A DNA stretch of 64,000 nt from Streptomyces violaceusniger Tu 4113 (GTDB lineage: Bacteria > Actinomycetota > Actinomycetes > Streptomycetales > Streptomycetaceae), in contig NC_015957.1 of NCBI RefSeq assembly GCF_000147815.2, positions 7,564,001 to 7,628,000 of the forward strand, in the 5' to 3' direction. Positions within the stretch are counted from its first letter, which is position 1; every line of letters starts with the position of its first letter. A model generated the notes under the pieces. That model had not been told where the DNA came from, ran no database searches, and saw nothing but the letters and a program-made list of their open reading frames with translations. Positions 25,667 to 35,270 of this stretch are shown here, in pieces. The translations under genes were made by a program, and so were the position numbers.

Positions 25667-26548
25667 ATGGCGGACCGTCCGGCCCGTAAGACGCGCACGC
25701 CGCATCGCGCACAGGTGGTGCGCACCGACCGGCTGACTCCGCACATGGTGCGGGTCGTCCTGGGCGGCGACGGCCTCGCCGACTTCCACGTGGGCGAGTG
25801 GACCGATCACTACATCAAGCTGCTCTTCCCGACCGGGGGCGCCACCTACCCCGAGCCGTTCGACCTGGAGCGGATCCGCGCCGACTTCCCGCGCGAGCAG
25901 TGGCCGGTCACCCGGACGTACACGGTCCGGGCCTGGGATCCGGCGGCCCGGGAGCTGACGGTGGACTTCGTGACCCATGGCGACGAGGGGCTGGCCGGGC
26001 CGTGGGCCTCCCGGGTCCAGCCGGGCGAAGAGATCCACTTCATGGGGCCGGGCGGCGCCTACGCCCCGGGCGCCGAGGCCGACTGGCATCTGCTCGTGGG
26101 GGACGAGAGCGCGCTGCCCGCGATCGCCGCCGCGCTGGAGCGGCTCACCGACAGCCGGGCGGGCGGCGCGGCCGAGGTGCCGGTGCACGCGTTCATCGAG
26201 GTGGCGGACGAGGCGGAGCAGCTCAAGCTCACCGTGCCCGAGGGGGCCCGGGTGAGCTGGCTACACCGGGGCGCCGCACCGGTCGGCGAGGCGCTGGTGG
26301 CGGCCGTCCGGGGGCTGGAGTTCCCGCCCGGGCAGGTGCACGCCTTCGTCCACGGCGAGGCGGGCTTCGTGAAGGAGATCCGCCGCCATCTGCGCCTCGG
26401 GCACCAGATCCCGCGCGAGTGGCTGTCCATCTCCGGCTACTGGCGGCGCGGCCATGACGAGGACGGCTGGCAGGCCTCGAAGCGGGAGTGGAACCAGCAG
26501 GTCGAGGCGGAGCAGGAGAAGTCGGGGCCCGAGGAGGCCGCGGCGTAG
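25667..26548 (+). CDS. siderophore-interacting protein (ferric-siderophore reductase, ViuB/SIP family)
   Basis: A 293-residue flavoprotein of the ferredoxin-reductase superfamily. The FAD-binding barrel carries TRTYTVRAWDP near residue 83 and the phosphate loop MGPGGAY. The C-terminal NAD(P)-like SIP domain has LLVGDESALPAIAAALERL and the terminal GYWRRGHDEDGWQASKREW signature. It releases iron from imported ferric siderophores in the cytoplasm by reduction. AGGGAGG precedes the ATG at 25667, and the iron box immediately upstream indicates induction when iron is scarce. Confidence 0.93.
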   Translation: MADRPARKTRTPHRAQVVRTDRLTPHMVRVVLGGDGLADFHVGEWTDHYIKLLFPTGGATYPEPFDLERIRADFPREQWPVTRTYTVRAWDPAARELTVDFVTHGDEGLAGPWASRVQPGEEIHFMGPGGAYAPGAEADWHLLVGDESALPAIAAALERLTDSRAGGAAEVPVHAFIEVADEAEQLKLTVPEGARVSWLHRGAAPVGEALVAAVRGLEFPPGQVHAFVHGEAGFVKEIRRHLRLGHQIPREWLSISGYWRRGHDEDGWQASKREWNQQVEAEQEKSGPEEAAA

Positions 26549-26572
26549 CGGACGCGACGCGTACGACCATCA

Positions 26573-26602
26573 GGCCCCGGCCGGGAGCATCCGGCCGGGG
26601 CC
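26573..26602 (+). terminator. intrinsic-type terminator after the siderophore-interacting protein gene
   Basis: GGCCCCGGCCGG (26573-26584) pairs perfectly with CCGGCCGGGGCC (26591-26602) around GAGCAT, 25 bp after the stop codon. The remaining gap to 27055 holds no gene that I can recognise. Confidence 0.8.
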
Positions 26603-27055
26603 GTTGCGTGTTCCGGCCTCAGCGGGCACGGCGAAGTACCGGCGTCTATCCGGCGGCGGAGAGCGCACTCCGGCTCACAGAAGATGACCGTGGCGCCTTG
26701 ACATATGGTCACATGAGCTCCGCACACGCCTTTTTCGTACCTTCCGCACCTATCACTCTTTTGGTTCACTCACATCGAGCGAGAGTTCCGGCACCGCAGT
26801 AGATCTCGGCGCCGACCAGTTCTCTTCAGGACTCGCCCTGCTGCGGCCGGCACCCAGGCACGAGTCACTCTCAAGTCGCCATCACCGGTGATGCCGTCTC
26901 CGCTGAAGGCCGTGGCGTCCCGGGCCCGTGGGGTCCATCTCCCTCCCACCCCTCTGTACGGCGGAACCCGGTGCGGTCAACGGCCGCGTTGCCCATCCCT
27001 CCCGCTCCCGGCACACCCACACACCAGAGCAAGACGATCGAAGAGGAGCACGCTC

Positions 27056-27838
27056 ATGCCCATCACTTCCCTCACCCCCAGCCAGGGCACGATCGGCACC
27101 ACCGTCAGCATCAACGGCACGTCGCTGGGCACCACTGTCTCGGTGAACTTCGGCGGCGCTGTCGTCAGCCCGGCATCGGTCTCCAACACCCTGGTCACCT
27201 TCGTGGTTCCCTCCTCCGCGCCGTGCTCGGGTCAGGTCTCGGTCAGCACCAACCTGTCGAACGGAACCAAGACCAATGCGGTGCCGTTCTTCGTCATCGT
27301 GAGGCCGACGACCACGGGCCTGGGCGAGACATGTCTGCCGGCCGCCGGTGGTGCGCTCACAGTCTTCGGCTCCGGCTTCGCGTCCGGGGGCACCGTCAAC
27401 GTGGGCGCCCTCACCCCAGTCGCGTTCGCCGCCGGCGGCAACAACACCCAGGTCACCGTCACCGCCCCGGCTCACACCCCGGCCGGCTGCTTCGACACCC
27501 AGCAGGTCACGGTCACCACGGCCGGCGGCAGCGGCTCCGCGGGCGTCACCCTGATCGACTACTACAACGCGCCGAGTCTGGCCGCCGCCACACTGACCCC
27601 CGCCACGGGCCCGGCGGGGACCGAGACCACCATCTCCGGCGCCACCTGTCTCGTCGGCATCACCGACGTGACGTTCACCGACTCGGCGGCCACCGTCTTC
27701 GCGGGCCTGCCCTTCACGCCCATCGACGCCACCTCCATCGTCACCGCGGTGCCCGCCGCGGCGGCCGCGGGCGCCGGAGCCTTCACGGTCACCACATGTG
27801 GTGGTACGTCCGGCCCCGCCACTTTCACCGTCGCCTGA
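27056..27838 (+). CDS. IPT/TIG (immunoglobulin-like) repeat protein
   Basis: A 260-residue protein starting at ATG 27056 with GAGGAG at 27043-27048. The first domain is PITSLTPSQGTIGTTVSINGTSLG, with the S-P-x-x-G beginning typical of IPT/TIG folds. Two further Ig-like segments begin near TTTGLGETCLPAAGGALTVFGSGF and ATLTPATGPAGTETTISG. There are four Cys residues, unlike most TIG domains. No signal peptide, transmembrane span or sorting signal is visible. Function is unknown; it shares its fold and neighbourhood with the next gene, 157 bp downstream. Confidence 0.82.
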   Translation: MPITSLTPSQGTIGTTVSINGTSLGTTVSVNFGGAVVSPASVSNTLVTFVVPSSAPCSGQVSVSTNLSNGTKTNAVPFFVIVRPTTTGLGETCLPAAGGALTVFGSGFASGGTVNVGALTPVAFAAGGNNTQVTVTAPAHTPAGCFDTQQVTVTTAGGSGSAGVTLIDYYNAPSLAAATLTPATGPAGTETTISGATCLVGITDVTFTDSAATVFAGLPFTPIDATSIVTAVPAAAAAGAGAFTVTTCGGTSGPATFTVA

Positions 27839-27995
27839 TCCACCGACCGTGGCCGGGCAGGAACGACGCCCCGCACGGTCCCCGCACGGATCAACGCCGC
27901 ATGGCACACGCTGAGCGCCGATCCCCCGCGCCCTGGCCGACAGCCGCCGGCCAGGGCGCGGTCGTCCTCACGGCACAAGAAGGAGAACGAGCAGC

Positions 27996-29258
27996 ATGGC
28001 TCCCGTAGTGACCAGCGTGACTCCCTCTCAGGGCAATCCATCGGGGGGCACCCCCGTCACGATCAACGGTTCCGGTTTCATCGGCGCCACCGTGGTCAGG
28101 TTCGGCTCCAACCTGGCCACCAATGTGGTCGTTGTGAGCAATACGGAGATCACGGCCAGAACACCCGCGGGAAGCGGCACCGTGAAGGTGACGGTCACGG
28201 GACCGACGGGGACCAGCAACCAGAACGTGTTCTTCCTCTACGCGACGGTCGCGGCTCCGGTGCTCACCGCGCTCAGTCCGGCCTCGGGGCCCACCTCCGG
28301 CGGCAACACCGTCACCATCACCGGCACCAACCTCACCGGGGCCACCCAAGTCCTCTTCGGTGCCACCCCCGCCACCATCCTCACCAACACCCCCACCCAA
28401 ATCACCGCCACCGCCCCCGCAGGCACCGGCACCACCAACGTCACCGTCACCACCCCAGCCGGCACCAGCAACCCCCTCACCTACACCTACGCCACAACCC
28501 CCGCACCCACCATCACCACCCTCAACCCCACCTCAGGACCCACCTCCGGCGGCAACACCGTCACCATCACCGGGACCGGTCTCTCAGGGGCCATCCAGGT
28601 GCTCTTCGGCGCCACTCCCGCCACCATCCTCACCAACACCCCCACCCAGATCACCGCCACCGCACCGGCGGGGCCACCGTCCGTGGTGAATGTGACCGTC
28701 ACCACGGCGGGGGGCACCAGCAATCCGGTGCCGTACGTCTATGTCGCCGCCCCGGTCGTCATCGGTGTGAGCCCACAGTTCGGTTCGGACACCGGCGGTA
28801 ACACCGTCACCATCACCGGCAGCAACCTGGCCCTGGCCAGTGCTGTCCACTTCGGCCCCAACCTCGCCACCGGCCTCACTGTGATCTCCGACAATCAGCT
28901 GACGGTGACCGCTCCCGCAGGAACCGGCACGGTCGTGGTCACCGTGACCACACCGGGCGGCACCAGCACTCTGGGCCCCGGGAGCCCCTACTACACCTAC
29001 CTCGGCGCTCCGGTCATCACTACGCTTGTCCCGAACCAGGGCTCGGAGTTGGGCGGCGACTCCGTGACGATCAACGGCTCCAACCTCACGTACACCGACT
29101 CCGTGACCTTCGGGGGAACCCCGGCCTCCTTCAGCGTGCTCTCGGACGCCCTGGCCGTGGCGACGACGCCGGCCCACGCGGCCGGAACGGTCAATGTCCA
29201 GCTCCACACCCCCGCGGGCAACAGCAACACCCTCCCCTTCACCTACGACCCGGCCTGA
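27996..29258 (+). CDS. multi-IPT/TIG repeat protein
   Basis: 420 residues made of five consecutive IPT/TIG domains of about 80-85 residues, each opening V(T/L)xLxPxxGPTSGGNTVTITGTNL-like and closing VTVTTPGGTSN-like. The ATG at 27996 follows AAGGAGAACGAGC. Domains two and three are near-identical at the DNA level, indicating a recent duplication of about 249 bp. Part of this stretch (28360-28570) is strikingly C-rich and G-poor on the coding strand. No export signal is visible. TIG repeats usually serve adhesion or glycan binding outside the cell or in phage-like particles; here no partner gene points to one use. Confidence 0.85.
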   Translation: MAPVVTSVTPSQGNPSGGTPVTINGSGFIGATVVRFGSNLATNVVVVSNTEITARTPAGSGTVKVTVTGPTGTSNQNVFFLYATVAAPVLTALSPASGPTSGGNTVTITGTNLTGATQVLFGATPATILTNTPTQITATAPAGTGTTNVTVTTPAGTSNPLTYTYATTPAPTITTLNPTSGPTSGGNTVTITGTGLSGAIQVLFGATPATILTNTPTQITATAPAGPPSVVNVTVTTAGGTSNPVPYVYVAAPVVIGVSPQFGSDTGGNTVTITGSNLALASAVHFGPNLATGLTVISDNQLTVTAPAGTGTVVVTVTTPGGTSTLGPGSPYYTYLGAPVITTLVPNQGSELGGDSVTINGSNLTYTDSVTFGGTPASFSVLSDALAVATTPAHAAGTVNVQLHTPAGNSNTLPFTYDPA

Positions 29259-29281
29259 GCCCACCGAAGTGAGCCACAGGC

Positions 29282-32104
29282 TCAGCCGACCGAGGAGTAC
29301 GCCACGACCCCGCGCAGCAGCCCGTCGACCGCGCGGCGGGCGTTCCGCGCCACCGTGCCCTCCGGGGCCGCCGCGGCGATCTGGCCGAGCACATCGATCA
29401 GTTGCTTGGTCCAGCGCACGAAGTCACCGGCCGGCATGTCGATTTCCCGCAGCACCTCATCCAGCCCATGGCCGGACGCCCAGCGGTAGGCGGCCCAGGC
29501 GAAGCCCAGGTCCGGCTCGCGCTGACCGACGCCCTCCGCCTGGTTGATCTTGTGCTCCTCCTCGAGAGCGTCCAGCCGCCCCCATATGCGGACCATCTCG
29601 CCCAGCGCGTCCTTGGCCCGGCCCGGGGGCAGTTTGGGCGGCAGCGCGTCATCGGCCGTCCGCGCCTCGTAGACGAGCGCGGAGGCGCAGGCCGCGAGCT
29701 CGGCGGGGGGCAGCCCCTCCCAGACGCCCTCGCGCAGGCATTCGCTGGCCAGCAGGTCCAGCTCGCCGTACAGCCGCGCCAGCCGCTTCCCCACGTCCGT
29801 GACCTCGTCGTCGCGCAGATAGCCGAGCTCGCTCAGCAGGGAGCAGATCCGGTCGAAGGTGCGGGCGATGGTGTTCGTACGGCCCTCGATGCGCCGCTCG
29901 AGCTGCCGGGTGTCGCGCAGCAACCGCTGGTAGCGCTCCCCCCAGCGGGCGTGGTCCTCGCGGTCGCTGCAGCCGTGGCAGGGGTGGGCGCGGATGGCCG
30001 CGCGCAGCCGGGCGATCTCGGTGTCGTCGGCGGCGGCCGAGCGCTCCTTACGGCGGCGCCCCACATCGTGGTGACCGGCCTTGGTGCGCAGCGCGGACGC
30101 CAGATCGCGGCGGGACTGCGGGCTGCGCGGATTGAACGACTTGGGGATCCGCATCCGGTCCAGCGGCTCGACCGGGACGGGGAAGTCGATCGACGCCAGC
30201 CGCTTGACCTGCCGCTCGGCGGTGAGCACCAGGGGCCGCGGCCCGTCGTGGTACTCCATGCCGCGGTGGCCGCCCACCCGCCCGGCGGGCAGCCCCGGGT
30301 CGAGCACCAGCGCGAGCCCGGCGAACTTGCCGGTGGGCACATGGATGACATCGCCGGGCCGGAGCTTCTCCAGGGCGACCGCGGCGGCCGCGCGCCGCTG
30401 GGCCGCGCCCTCCTTGGCCAGCTCGGTCTCGCGGTCCTTGAGCTCGCGGCGCAGCCGCGCGTACTCGTCGAAGTCGCCGAGATGGCAGGTCATGGAGGCG
30501 CGATAGCCCTCCAGCCCCTCCTCGTTGCGCTGCACCTGACGGGAGATGCCGACGACCGCCTTGTCGGCCTGGAACTGCGCGAAGGAGGTCTCCAGCAGCT
30601 CGCGCGAGCGGTGCCGCCCGAACTGGGAGACGAGGTTGACCGCCATGTTGTACGACGGCCTGAAGGAGGAGCGCAGCGGATACGTCCGGGTGCCGGCCAG
30701 CCCGGCGAGCGCCGCGGGGTCCATGGTGCGCTGCCACAGCACCACCGCATGGCCCTCGACATCGATACCGCGCCGCCCGGCCCGGCCGGTCAACTGGGTG
30801 TACTCACCGGGAGTGATGTCCGCGTGCTGCTCGCCGTTCCACTTGACGAGCTTCTCCAACACCACGGAACGGGCGGGCATGTTGATGCCGAGCGCGAGCG
30901 TCTCGGTGGCGAAGACGGCCTTGACCAGGCCGCGGACGAAGAGCTCCTCGACAACTTCCTTGAAGGTGGGGAGCATTCCGGCGTGGTGGGCCGCGATGCC
31001 GCGCTCCAGCCCCTCCAGCCATTCGAAGTACCCCAGCACATGGAGGTCTTCGTCGGGGATCCCGGCGGTGCGCTCCTCGACGAGGGCCCGCACCCGGGCA
31101 CGCGCCGCCTCGTCGTTGAGCCGCAGCCCCGCGTGGAGGCACTGCTGGACGGCGGCCTGGCAGCCGGCCCGGCTGAAGATGAAGGTGATGGCGGGGAGCA
31201 GCCCCTCGGAGTCGAGCCGGTCGATCACCTCGGCCCGGCCCGGGGTCCAGATCCGGCTGCGCTGACGGCGCTCGCGCTCCCGGTCGGCCTCGCGCATATT
31301 GCGCCCGCGGCGCTTGTCGCGGCCGAAGGTGGGGCGGCTGCTCTCCATCCGGGCCAGCCGGACGAGATCCGGGTTGACCTCGCGGCGCCCGCTCTGGTCG
31401 CCGTCCTGGCCGCTCTTCTCCTCGAACAGGTCGTACATCCGGCGCCCGGCCAGGACGTGCTGCCACAGCGGCACGGGGCGGTGCTCGGAGACGATGACCT
31501 CGGTGTCACCGCGGACGGTGTCGAGCCAGTCGCCGAACTCCTCGGCATTGGAAACCGTCGCGGAGAGTGACACCAGCGTCACCGACTCGGGGAGGTGGAT
31601 GATGACCTCCTCCCAGACGGCGCCGCGGAACCGGTCGGACAGGTAGTGGACCTCGTCCATCACCACATGGCCGAGGCCGAGCAGCGCCTGGGAGCCGGCA
31701 TAGAGCATGTTCCGCAGCACCTCGGTGGTCATCACGACCACCGGGGCGTCGGAATTGACGCTGTTGTCCCCGGTGAGCAGACCGACCTTGTCGGCGCCGT
31801 AGCGCTTCACCAGGTCGGCGTACTTCTGATTGGACAGCGCCTTGATGGGCGTGGTGTAGAAGCACTTGCGGCCCTGGGTCAGCGCCAGGTGGACGGCGAA
31901 CTCGCCCACGATGGTCTTGCCCGAGCCGGTGGGGGCGGCGACCAGCACGCCCTTGCCGGACTCCAGGGCCTTGCACGCCTCGATCTGGAAGGGATCCAGC
32001 TCGAAGTCGTACATCTCGCGGAAGGGGGCCAGCGCGGTGGCCTGCTCGGCGGCCCGGGCGCGGGACGCCGCATAGCGCTCGGCGGGAGATAGCTCGTCGG
32101 TCAT
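29282..32104 (-). CDS. helY: Ski2/Mtr4-like DEAD-box helicase HelY
   Basis: A 940-residue superfamily-2 helicase from ATG 32104. Motif I is APTGSGKT at 57-64, motif II DEVHYLSD near 150, motif III SLSATV, and motif VI QLTGRAGRRGID. The insertion and the helical C-terminal DSHCT region (ELGYLRDDEVTDVGKRLARLYGELDLLASE) identify the Ski2/HelY group. HelY is conserved beside tatAC and pafBC in actinobacteria. It is expected to unwind structured RNA in decay; its direct role is not established from sequence. It is convergent with the TIG gene, with only 23 bp between stops. Confidence 0.92.
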   Translation of the reverse strand: MTDELSPAERYAASRARAAEQATALAPFREMYDFELDPFQIEACKALESGKGVLVAAPTGSGKTIVGEFAVHLALTQGRKCFYTTPIKALSNQKYADLVKRYGADKVGLLTGDNSVNSDAPVVVMTTEVLRNMLYAGSQALLGLGHVVMDEVHYLSDRFRGAVWEEVIIHLPESVTLVSLSATVSNAEEFGDWLDTVRGDTEVIVSEHRPVPLWQHVLAGRRMYDLFEEKSGQDGDQSGRREVNPDLVRLARMESSRPTFGRDKRRGRNMREADRERERRQRSRIWTPGRAEVIDRLDSEGLLPAITFIFSRAGCQAAVQQCLHAGLRLNDEAARARVRALVEERTAGIPDEDLHVLGYFEWLEGLERGIAAHHAGMLPTFKEVVEELFVRGLVKAVFATETLALGINMPARSVVLEKLVKWNGEQHADITPGEYTQLTGRAGRRGIDVEGHAVVLWQRTMDPAALAGLAGTRTYPLRSSFRPSYNMAVNLVSQFGRHRSRELLETSFAQFQADKAVVGISRQVQRNEEGLEGYRASMTCHLGDFDEYARLRRELKDRETELAKEGAAQRRAAAAVALEKLRPGDVIHVPTGKFAGLALVLDPGLPAGRVGGHRGMEYHDGPRPLVLTAERQVKRLASIDFPVPVEPLDRMRIPKSFNPRSPQSRRDLASALRTKAGHHDVGRRRKERSAAADDTEIARLRAAIRAHPCHGCSDREDHARWGERYQRLLRDTRQLERRIEGRTNTIARTFDRICSLLSELGYLRDDEVTDVGKRLARLYGELDLLASECLREGVWEGLPPAELAACASALVYEARTADDALPPKLPPGRAKDALGEMVRIWGRLDALEEEHKINQAEGVGQREPDLGFAWAAYRWASGHGLDEVLREIDMPAGDFVRWTKQLIDVLGQIAAAAPEGTVARNARRAVDGLLRGVVAYSSVG

Positions 32105-32251
32105 CGTATCTACGAGCCTACCGGCCACCTCCGACAGCGCACGCGATCTTTATCGGGCTTTGTTCGGCCGGCCGGGGCTTTGTTCGGCGCGCCCGGCCGG
32201 GACGGGGCCGTGGACGGCTGCCCCGCCCGTGCCAGGAGCGGCTACGGACGG

Positions 32252-33217
32252 CTAGGTGACGTCGTCGTAGCCGTTGCGCCGGGGGGTGCCGCCGGAGTCG
32301 TCCCCGTCGGTGAGCTCCGGCCTGGCGCTGGGCGCGGCGACGGCCTCGGGGGTCAGATCCAGCTCGGACGCCTCGTCGTCGCTCAGGCCGAAGTCCGGGT
32401 CGGCGGCCCGGCGGCGCGCCTTGCGCCGGTCGTTGGCCAGGGCGACACCGACGGCACCGAAGTAGAGCACGGTGACCGGCCCGGCCAGGGCGAACATGCC
32501 GATCGGGTCGGTGCTGGGGGTGGCGATGGCGCCGAAGACCGTGATGCCCATGATCATGGCGCGCCACCAGCCGAGCATCCGTCGTCCGGTGAGGATGCCG
32601 GTGAAGTTCAGCAGGATCAGCAGCAGCGGAAGCTCGAAGGCGAGCCCGAAGACGAGGACCATCCGGGACAGCAGATCGAGGAAGTCGTCCAGCGGAAGGA
32701 GGTTGTTGGCCCCCTCCGGGGTGAAGCCGATAAGGACCTTGGCGCTGGTCGGAAGGATCATGTACGCGAAGTACGCGCCGGCGACGAAGAGCGGTACGCC
32801 GAGCCCGACGAAGAACAGGCCGTACTTCTTCTCGTTGCGGTGCAGCCCGGGCGCGAGGAAGGCCCAGAGCTGGTAGAGCCAGATCGGGGTGGCGACCACC
32901 AGCCCGGTCGTGAAGGAGACCTTCAGCATGATCGTGAACGGCGACAGCAGACCGTTCACGGTGAAGTAGGCGCAGTCGTGCCCCTTACTCCCCTGGCCCG
33001 AGAGATCGGACAGCGAGACCCCGCCACAGCCGACGGCGTCCAGCACCGGCTGCATCAGGAATTTGGCGATGTCCATGTAGAAGAACATCGCGACGATCGT
33101 GACCACGCAGATCGCCAGGACCGACTTGAGCAACCGGTTGCGCAGCTCACGCAGGTGCTCAGCCAGGGGCATCCGCCCCTCGGGGTCCTTCTCCTTCGTG
33201 CGGGCAGACTTGAGCAA
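32252..33217 (-). CDS. tatC: Sec-independent translocase subunit TatC
   Basis: A 321-residue membrane protein with six hydrophobic spans and the TatC N-terminal sequence MPLAEHLRELRNRLLKS that recognises twin-arginine signal peptides, plus FxxPGLHRNEKKY in the first cytoplasmic loop. The acidic C-terminal extension of about 60 residues (DFGLSDDEASELDLTPE) is common in actinobacteria. It forms the export receptor with TatA encoded immediately upstream, and the amidohydrolase at 12295 carries a matching Tat signal. Confidence 0.95.
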   Translation of the reverse strand: MLKSARTKEKDPEGRMPLAEHLRELRNRLLKSVLAICVVTIVAMFFYMDIAKFLMQPVLDAVGCGGVSLSDLSGQGSKGHDCAYFTVNGLLSPFTIMLKVSFTTGLVVATPIWLYQLWAFLAPGLHRNEKKYGLFFVGLGVPLFVAGAYFAYMILPTSAKVLIGFTPEGANNLLPLDDFLDLLSRMVLVFGLAFELPLLLILLNFTGILTGRRMLGWWRAMIMGITVFGAIATPSTDPIGMFALAGPVTVLYFGAVGVALANDRRKARRRAADPDFGLSDDEASELDLTPEAVAAPSARPELTDGDDSGGTPRRNGYDDVT

Positions 33218-33280
33218 CCCACGTCCTCATCTCGTGCGTCCGGTGGCGGCCTTCCAATGCCGCCTTCAAGTGGCCCTGGG

Positions 33281-33574
33281 TCAGCGCTTGGTGGTGTCGC
33301 TCGGCTCCGACACCGGACGCGAGCTGGTCACGTCTCCGGGCGCGGCCTGGATCGTACGGTGGGTGGACTCGTCCTGGCCGGGCTGGGGCGGGTCGGCCGG
33401 CGTGGTCTGCTGCTGCTGACCATCCGCCTTCATGGCCTTCGCCTCGCTCTTGAGGATCCGGGCCGACTTGCCCAGCGAGCGGGCCATGTCCGGAAGCTTC
33501 TTGGCACCGAACAGCAGCAGCACGACGACAAGGATGAGGAGAATCTCGGGAACGCCGATCTTTCCGAACAGCAT
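33281..33574 (-). CDS. tatA: Sec-independent translocase subunit TatA
   Basis: A 97-residue protein from ATG 33574 after GAAGGAAG. It begins with one transmembrane helix ([15 protein letters not shown]), followed by the [23 protein letters not shown] amphipathic helix that defines TatA/E. The tail is Gln/Pro-rich and disordered. It is the first gene of the tatAC pair, 63 bp before tatC. Confidence 0.95.
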   Translation of the reverse strand: MLFGKIGVPEILLILVVVLLLFGAKKLPDMARSLGKSARILKSEAKAMKADGQQQQTTPADPPQPGQDESTHRTIQAAPGDVTSSRPVSEPSDTTKR

Positions 33575-33821
33575 AAGCGTCTTCCTTCTCACCGAGGCGG
33601 CTGGGGGTGGGGCTGCCCGACCGGTCGGACAGGTGTCCGGCAGCCGTGCTGTCTGCGATCGTAGCGCGCAGGGGTAAACCGGAGGCAATCCCCGTGCGGA
33701 CTCCGGGTTGCGACCCTCCGCCTCGCTACCAGGGCCGCGAAATCTCAGCGTACCCCGCTTGGCTGCGGCGCAGCAGAGCGCCCATCACCTGCGGGCCCCA
33801 CTCCTGGAGCGGGGCGAGCTC

Positions 33822-34025
33822 TCACTCGCGACGCAGAGCGTCCACCGTTGACCCCAGCGGAGCCGAGGCCCGCTCCAGGTCCTCGGCGGCCCGGGTGATC
33901 CGCTGCGAGCTGTCCGACACCTGCCGGGCCAGCCCGCGGACCTCCGCGTAGACCCGCGCCGAGAGCACGGCGAGTACGGCGATTCCGCAGAAGGCGAGGG
34001 CGAGGGCGAGCATCGGCCAGAGCAT
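33822..34025 (-). CDS. small single-span membrane protein
   Basis: 67 residues from ATG 34025. The N-terminal hydrophobic helix (MLALALAFCGIAVLAVL) is followed by an amphipathic helix of about 40 residues (ARQVSDSSQRITRAAEDLERA) that may form a coiled coil. I do not recognise a named family. The gene lies 10 bp after the zinc-ribbon gene and before tatA, so it belongs to the pafBC-tat gene string. Confidence 0.65.
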   Translation of the reverse strand: MLWPMLALALAFCGIAVLAVLSARVYAEVRGLARQVSDSSQRITRAAEDLERASAPLGSTVDALRRE

Positions 34026-34035
34026 GCGGCAGAGC

Positions 34036-34299
34036 CTAGACGGTGGAGTGCAGCCGCAGCGTGCGCACCCCGCCACCGGTGAGCAGCTCCACGATCCGCT
34101 CCCCCGCCGGTTTGCGCACCATGGTTCCGCAGTCGGGGCAGGTGAAGGAGTAGAAGGTGGTGCGGTCGCTGGCCCCGATGGCCAGCCGCAACGCGCCCGC
34201 GGCCAGCTCGAACCGGCCCCGGCACTCAGGACAGGCTGCCTTGAAGACAACCGAAGCGGCACTCCCCCGTGCGGTCACTGTGTGCGTCCCTTCACTCAC
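34036..34299 (-). CDS. small zinc-ribbon protein
   Basis: 87 residues from GTG 34299, overlapping the pafC stop by 8 bp (GTGAGTGA), so translation is probably coupled. Two CxxC knuckles, CPECRGRFEL and CPDCGTMV, are 34 residues apart and would bind one zinc. The product may bind nucleic acid or a protein partner; no function is known to me. The conserved link to pafBC suggests an accessory role in the same regulon. Confidence 0.75.
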   Translation of the reverse strand: MSEGTHTVTARGSAASVVFKAACPECRGRFELAAGALRLAIGASDRTTFYSFTCPDCGTMVRKPAGERIVELLTGGGVRTLRLHSTV

Positions 34300-35251
34300 C
34301 GTACGCCGCGAGCGCCTGCCGCGCCGCGTCCCGGGCACTGTCCGCGAGGCCCTGCGGCGAGACGATCCAGCCGTCCCTGCCCAGCCGCAGCGCCAGGCGC
34401 CGCAGCGAGCCGGGCTCGGGCGCGCGCAGGGTGATCCGGAGGCCGCCGTCGGGCAGCTCCTCCGCGCTGTCGTGCGGGTAGTACTCGGCGACCCAGCGCC
34501 CGCCGGGGCCGGTCTCGACGACCACCTCGGGGTCCTCGGCACCGGTCTGCACCAGCGCGGAGGACAGGTCCGACAGATCGCGCAGCTCGATGGGCGGCGG
34601 ATCGGACGCCTCGTCGAGCAGCTTGATCTCGACGACCCGGTCGAGCCGGAAGGTCCGCCGCGCCTCGGAGAGGCGGCACCACGCCTCCATGTACGTGCGG
34701 CCGACGGCGAAGAGCCGGATCGGGTCGACTTCGCGCTCGGTGATCTCGTCGCGCGCGGGCGAGTAGTAGCGCAGCCACAGCCTGCGGCGCTCGGAGATGG
34801 CACGGTCGACGTCGGCGAAGACGCCGCCCTCCGACTCGAAGATCACCGAGAGCCGGGAGCTGGCGCCCGCCACCTCGCCCGCCGCGGCCTCCAGCTTGGC
34901 GGTGGCCCGCAGCAGCGCCTCCCGGTCGCCCTCGCGCAGCCCGGGGAGGGTGGCGACGGCGCGGGCGGCGACCAGCAGCGCGGTGGCCTCGTCGGCCGCC
35001 AGCCGCAGCGGCTCGGCGACATCGTCGGGGTTGTGCCACCAGATCCGCTCCCCGTCGGTGTCGATGTCCAGCAGGTCGCCGCCGCGGAAGCTGGTGCCGC
35101 ACAGCGGCAGCACATCGAGGTCGCCGATCAGCTCGTCCTCGCTGATGCCGAAGGCCCGGGCGACATCGGCGACGCGGGCGCCGGGGCGCTCGCGCAGATA
35201 TGTCACCAGGGAGAGCATCCGCCGGGTCTGGTCAATGGCGTTTCCGGCCAT
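34292..35251 (-). CDS. pafC: WYL-domain transcriptional regulator PafC
   Basis: 319 residues: an N-terminal winged HTH (RMLSLVTYLRERPGARVADVARAFGISEDELIGDLDVL), a WYL domain around RRLWLRYYSPARDEITEREVDPIRLF, and a C-terminal WCX extension. With PafB it forms the heterodimeric activator that, in mycobacteria, switches on LexA-independent DNA-damage genes. It lies 19 bp downstream of pafB and is probably co-transcribed. Confidence 0.92.
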   Translation of the reverse strand: MAGNAIDQTRRMLSLVTYLRERPGARVADVARAFGISEDELIGDLDVLPLCGTSFRGGDLLDIDTDGERIWWHNPDDVAEPLRLAADEATALLVAARAVATLPGLREGDREALLRATAKLEAAAGEVAGASSRLSVIFESEGGVFADVDRAISERRRLWLRYYSPARDEITEREVDPIRLFAVGRTYMEAWCRLSEARRTFRLDRVVEIKLLDEASDPPPIELRDLSDLSSALVQTGAEDPEVVVETGPGGRWVAEYYPHDSAEELPDGGLRITLRAPEPGSLRRLALRLGRDGWIVSPQGLADSARDAARQALAAYGE

Positions 35252-35270
35252 GATGAAGTGATCCGTCCCC

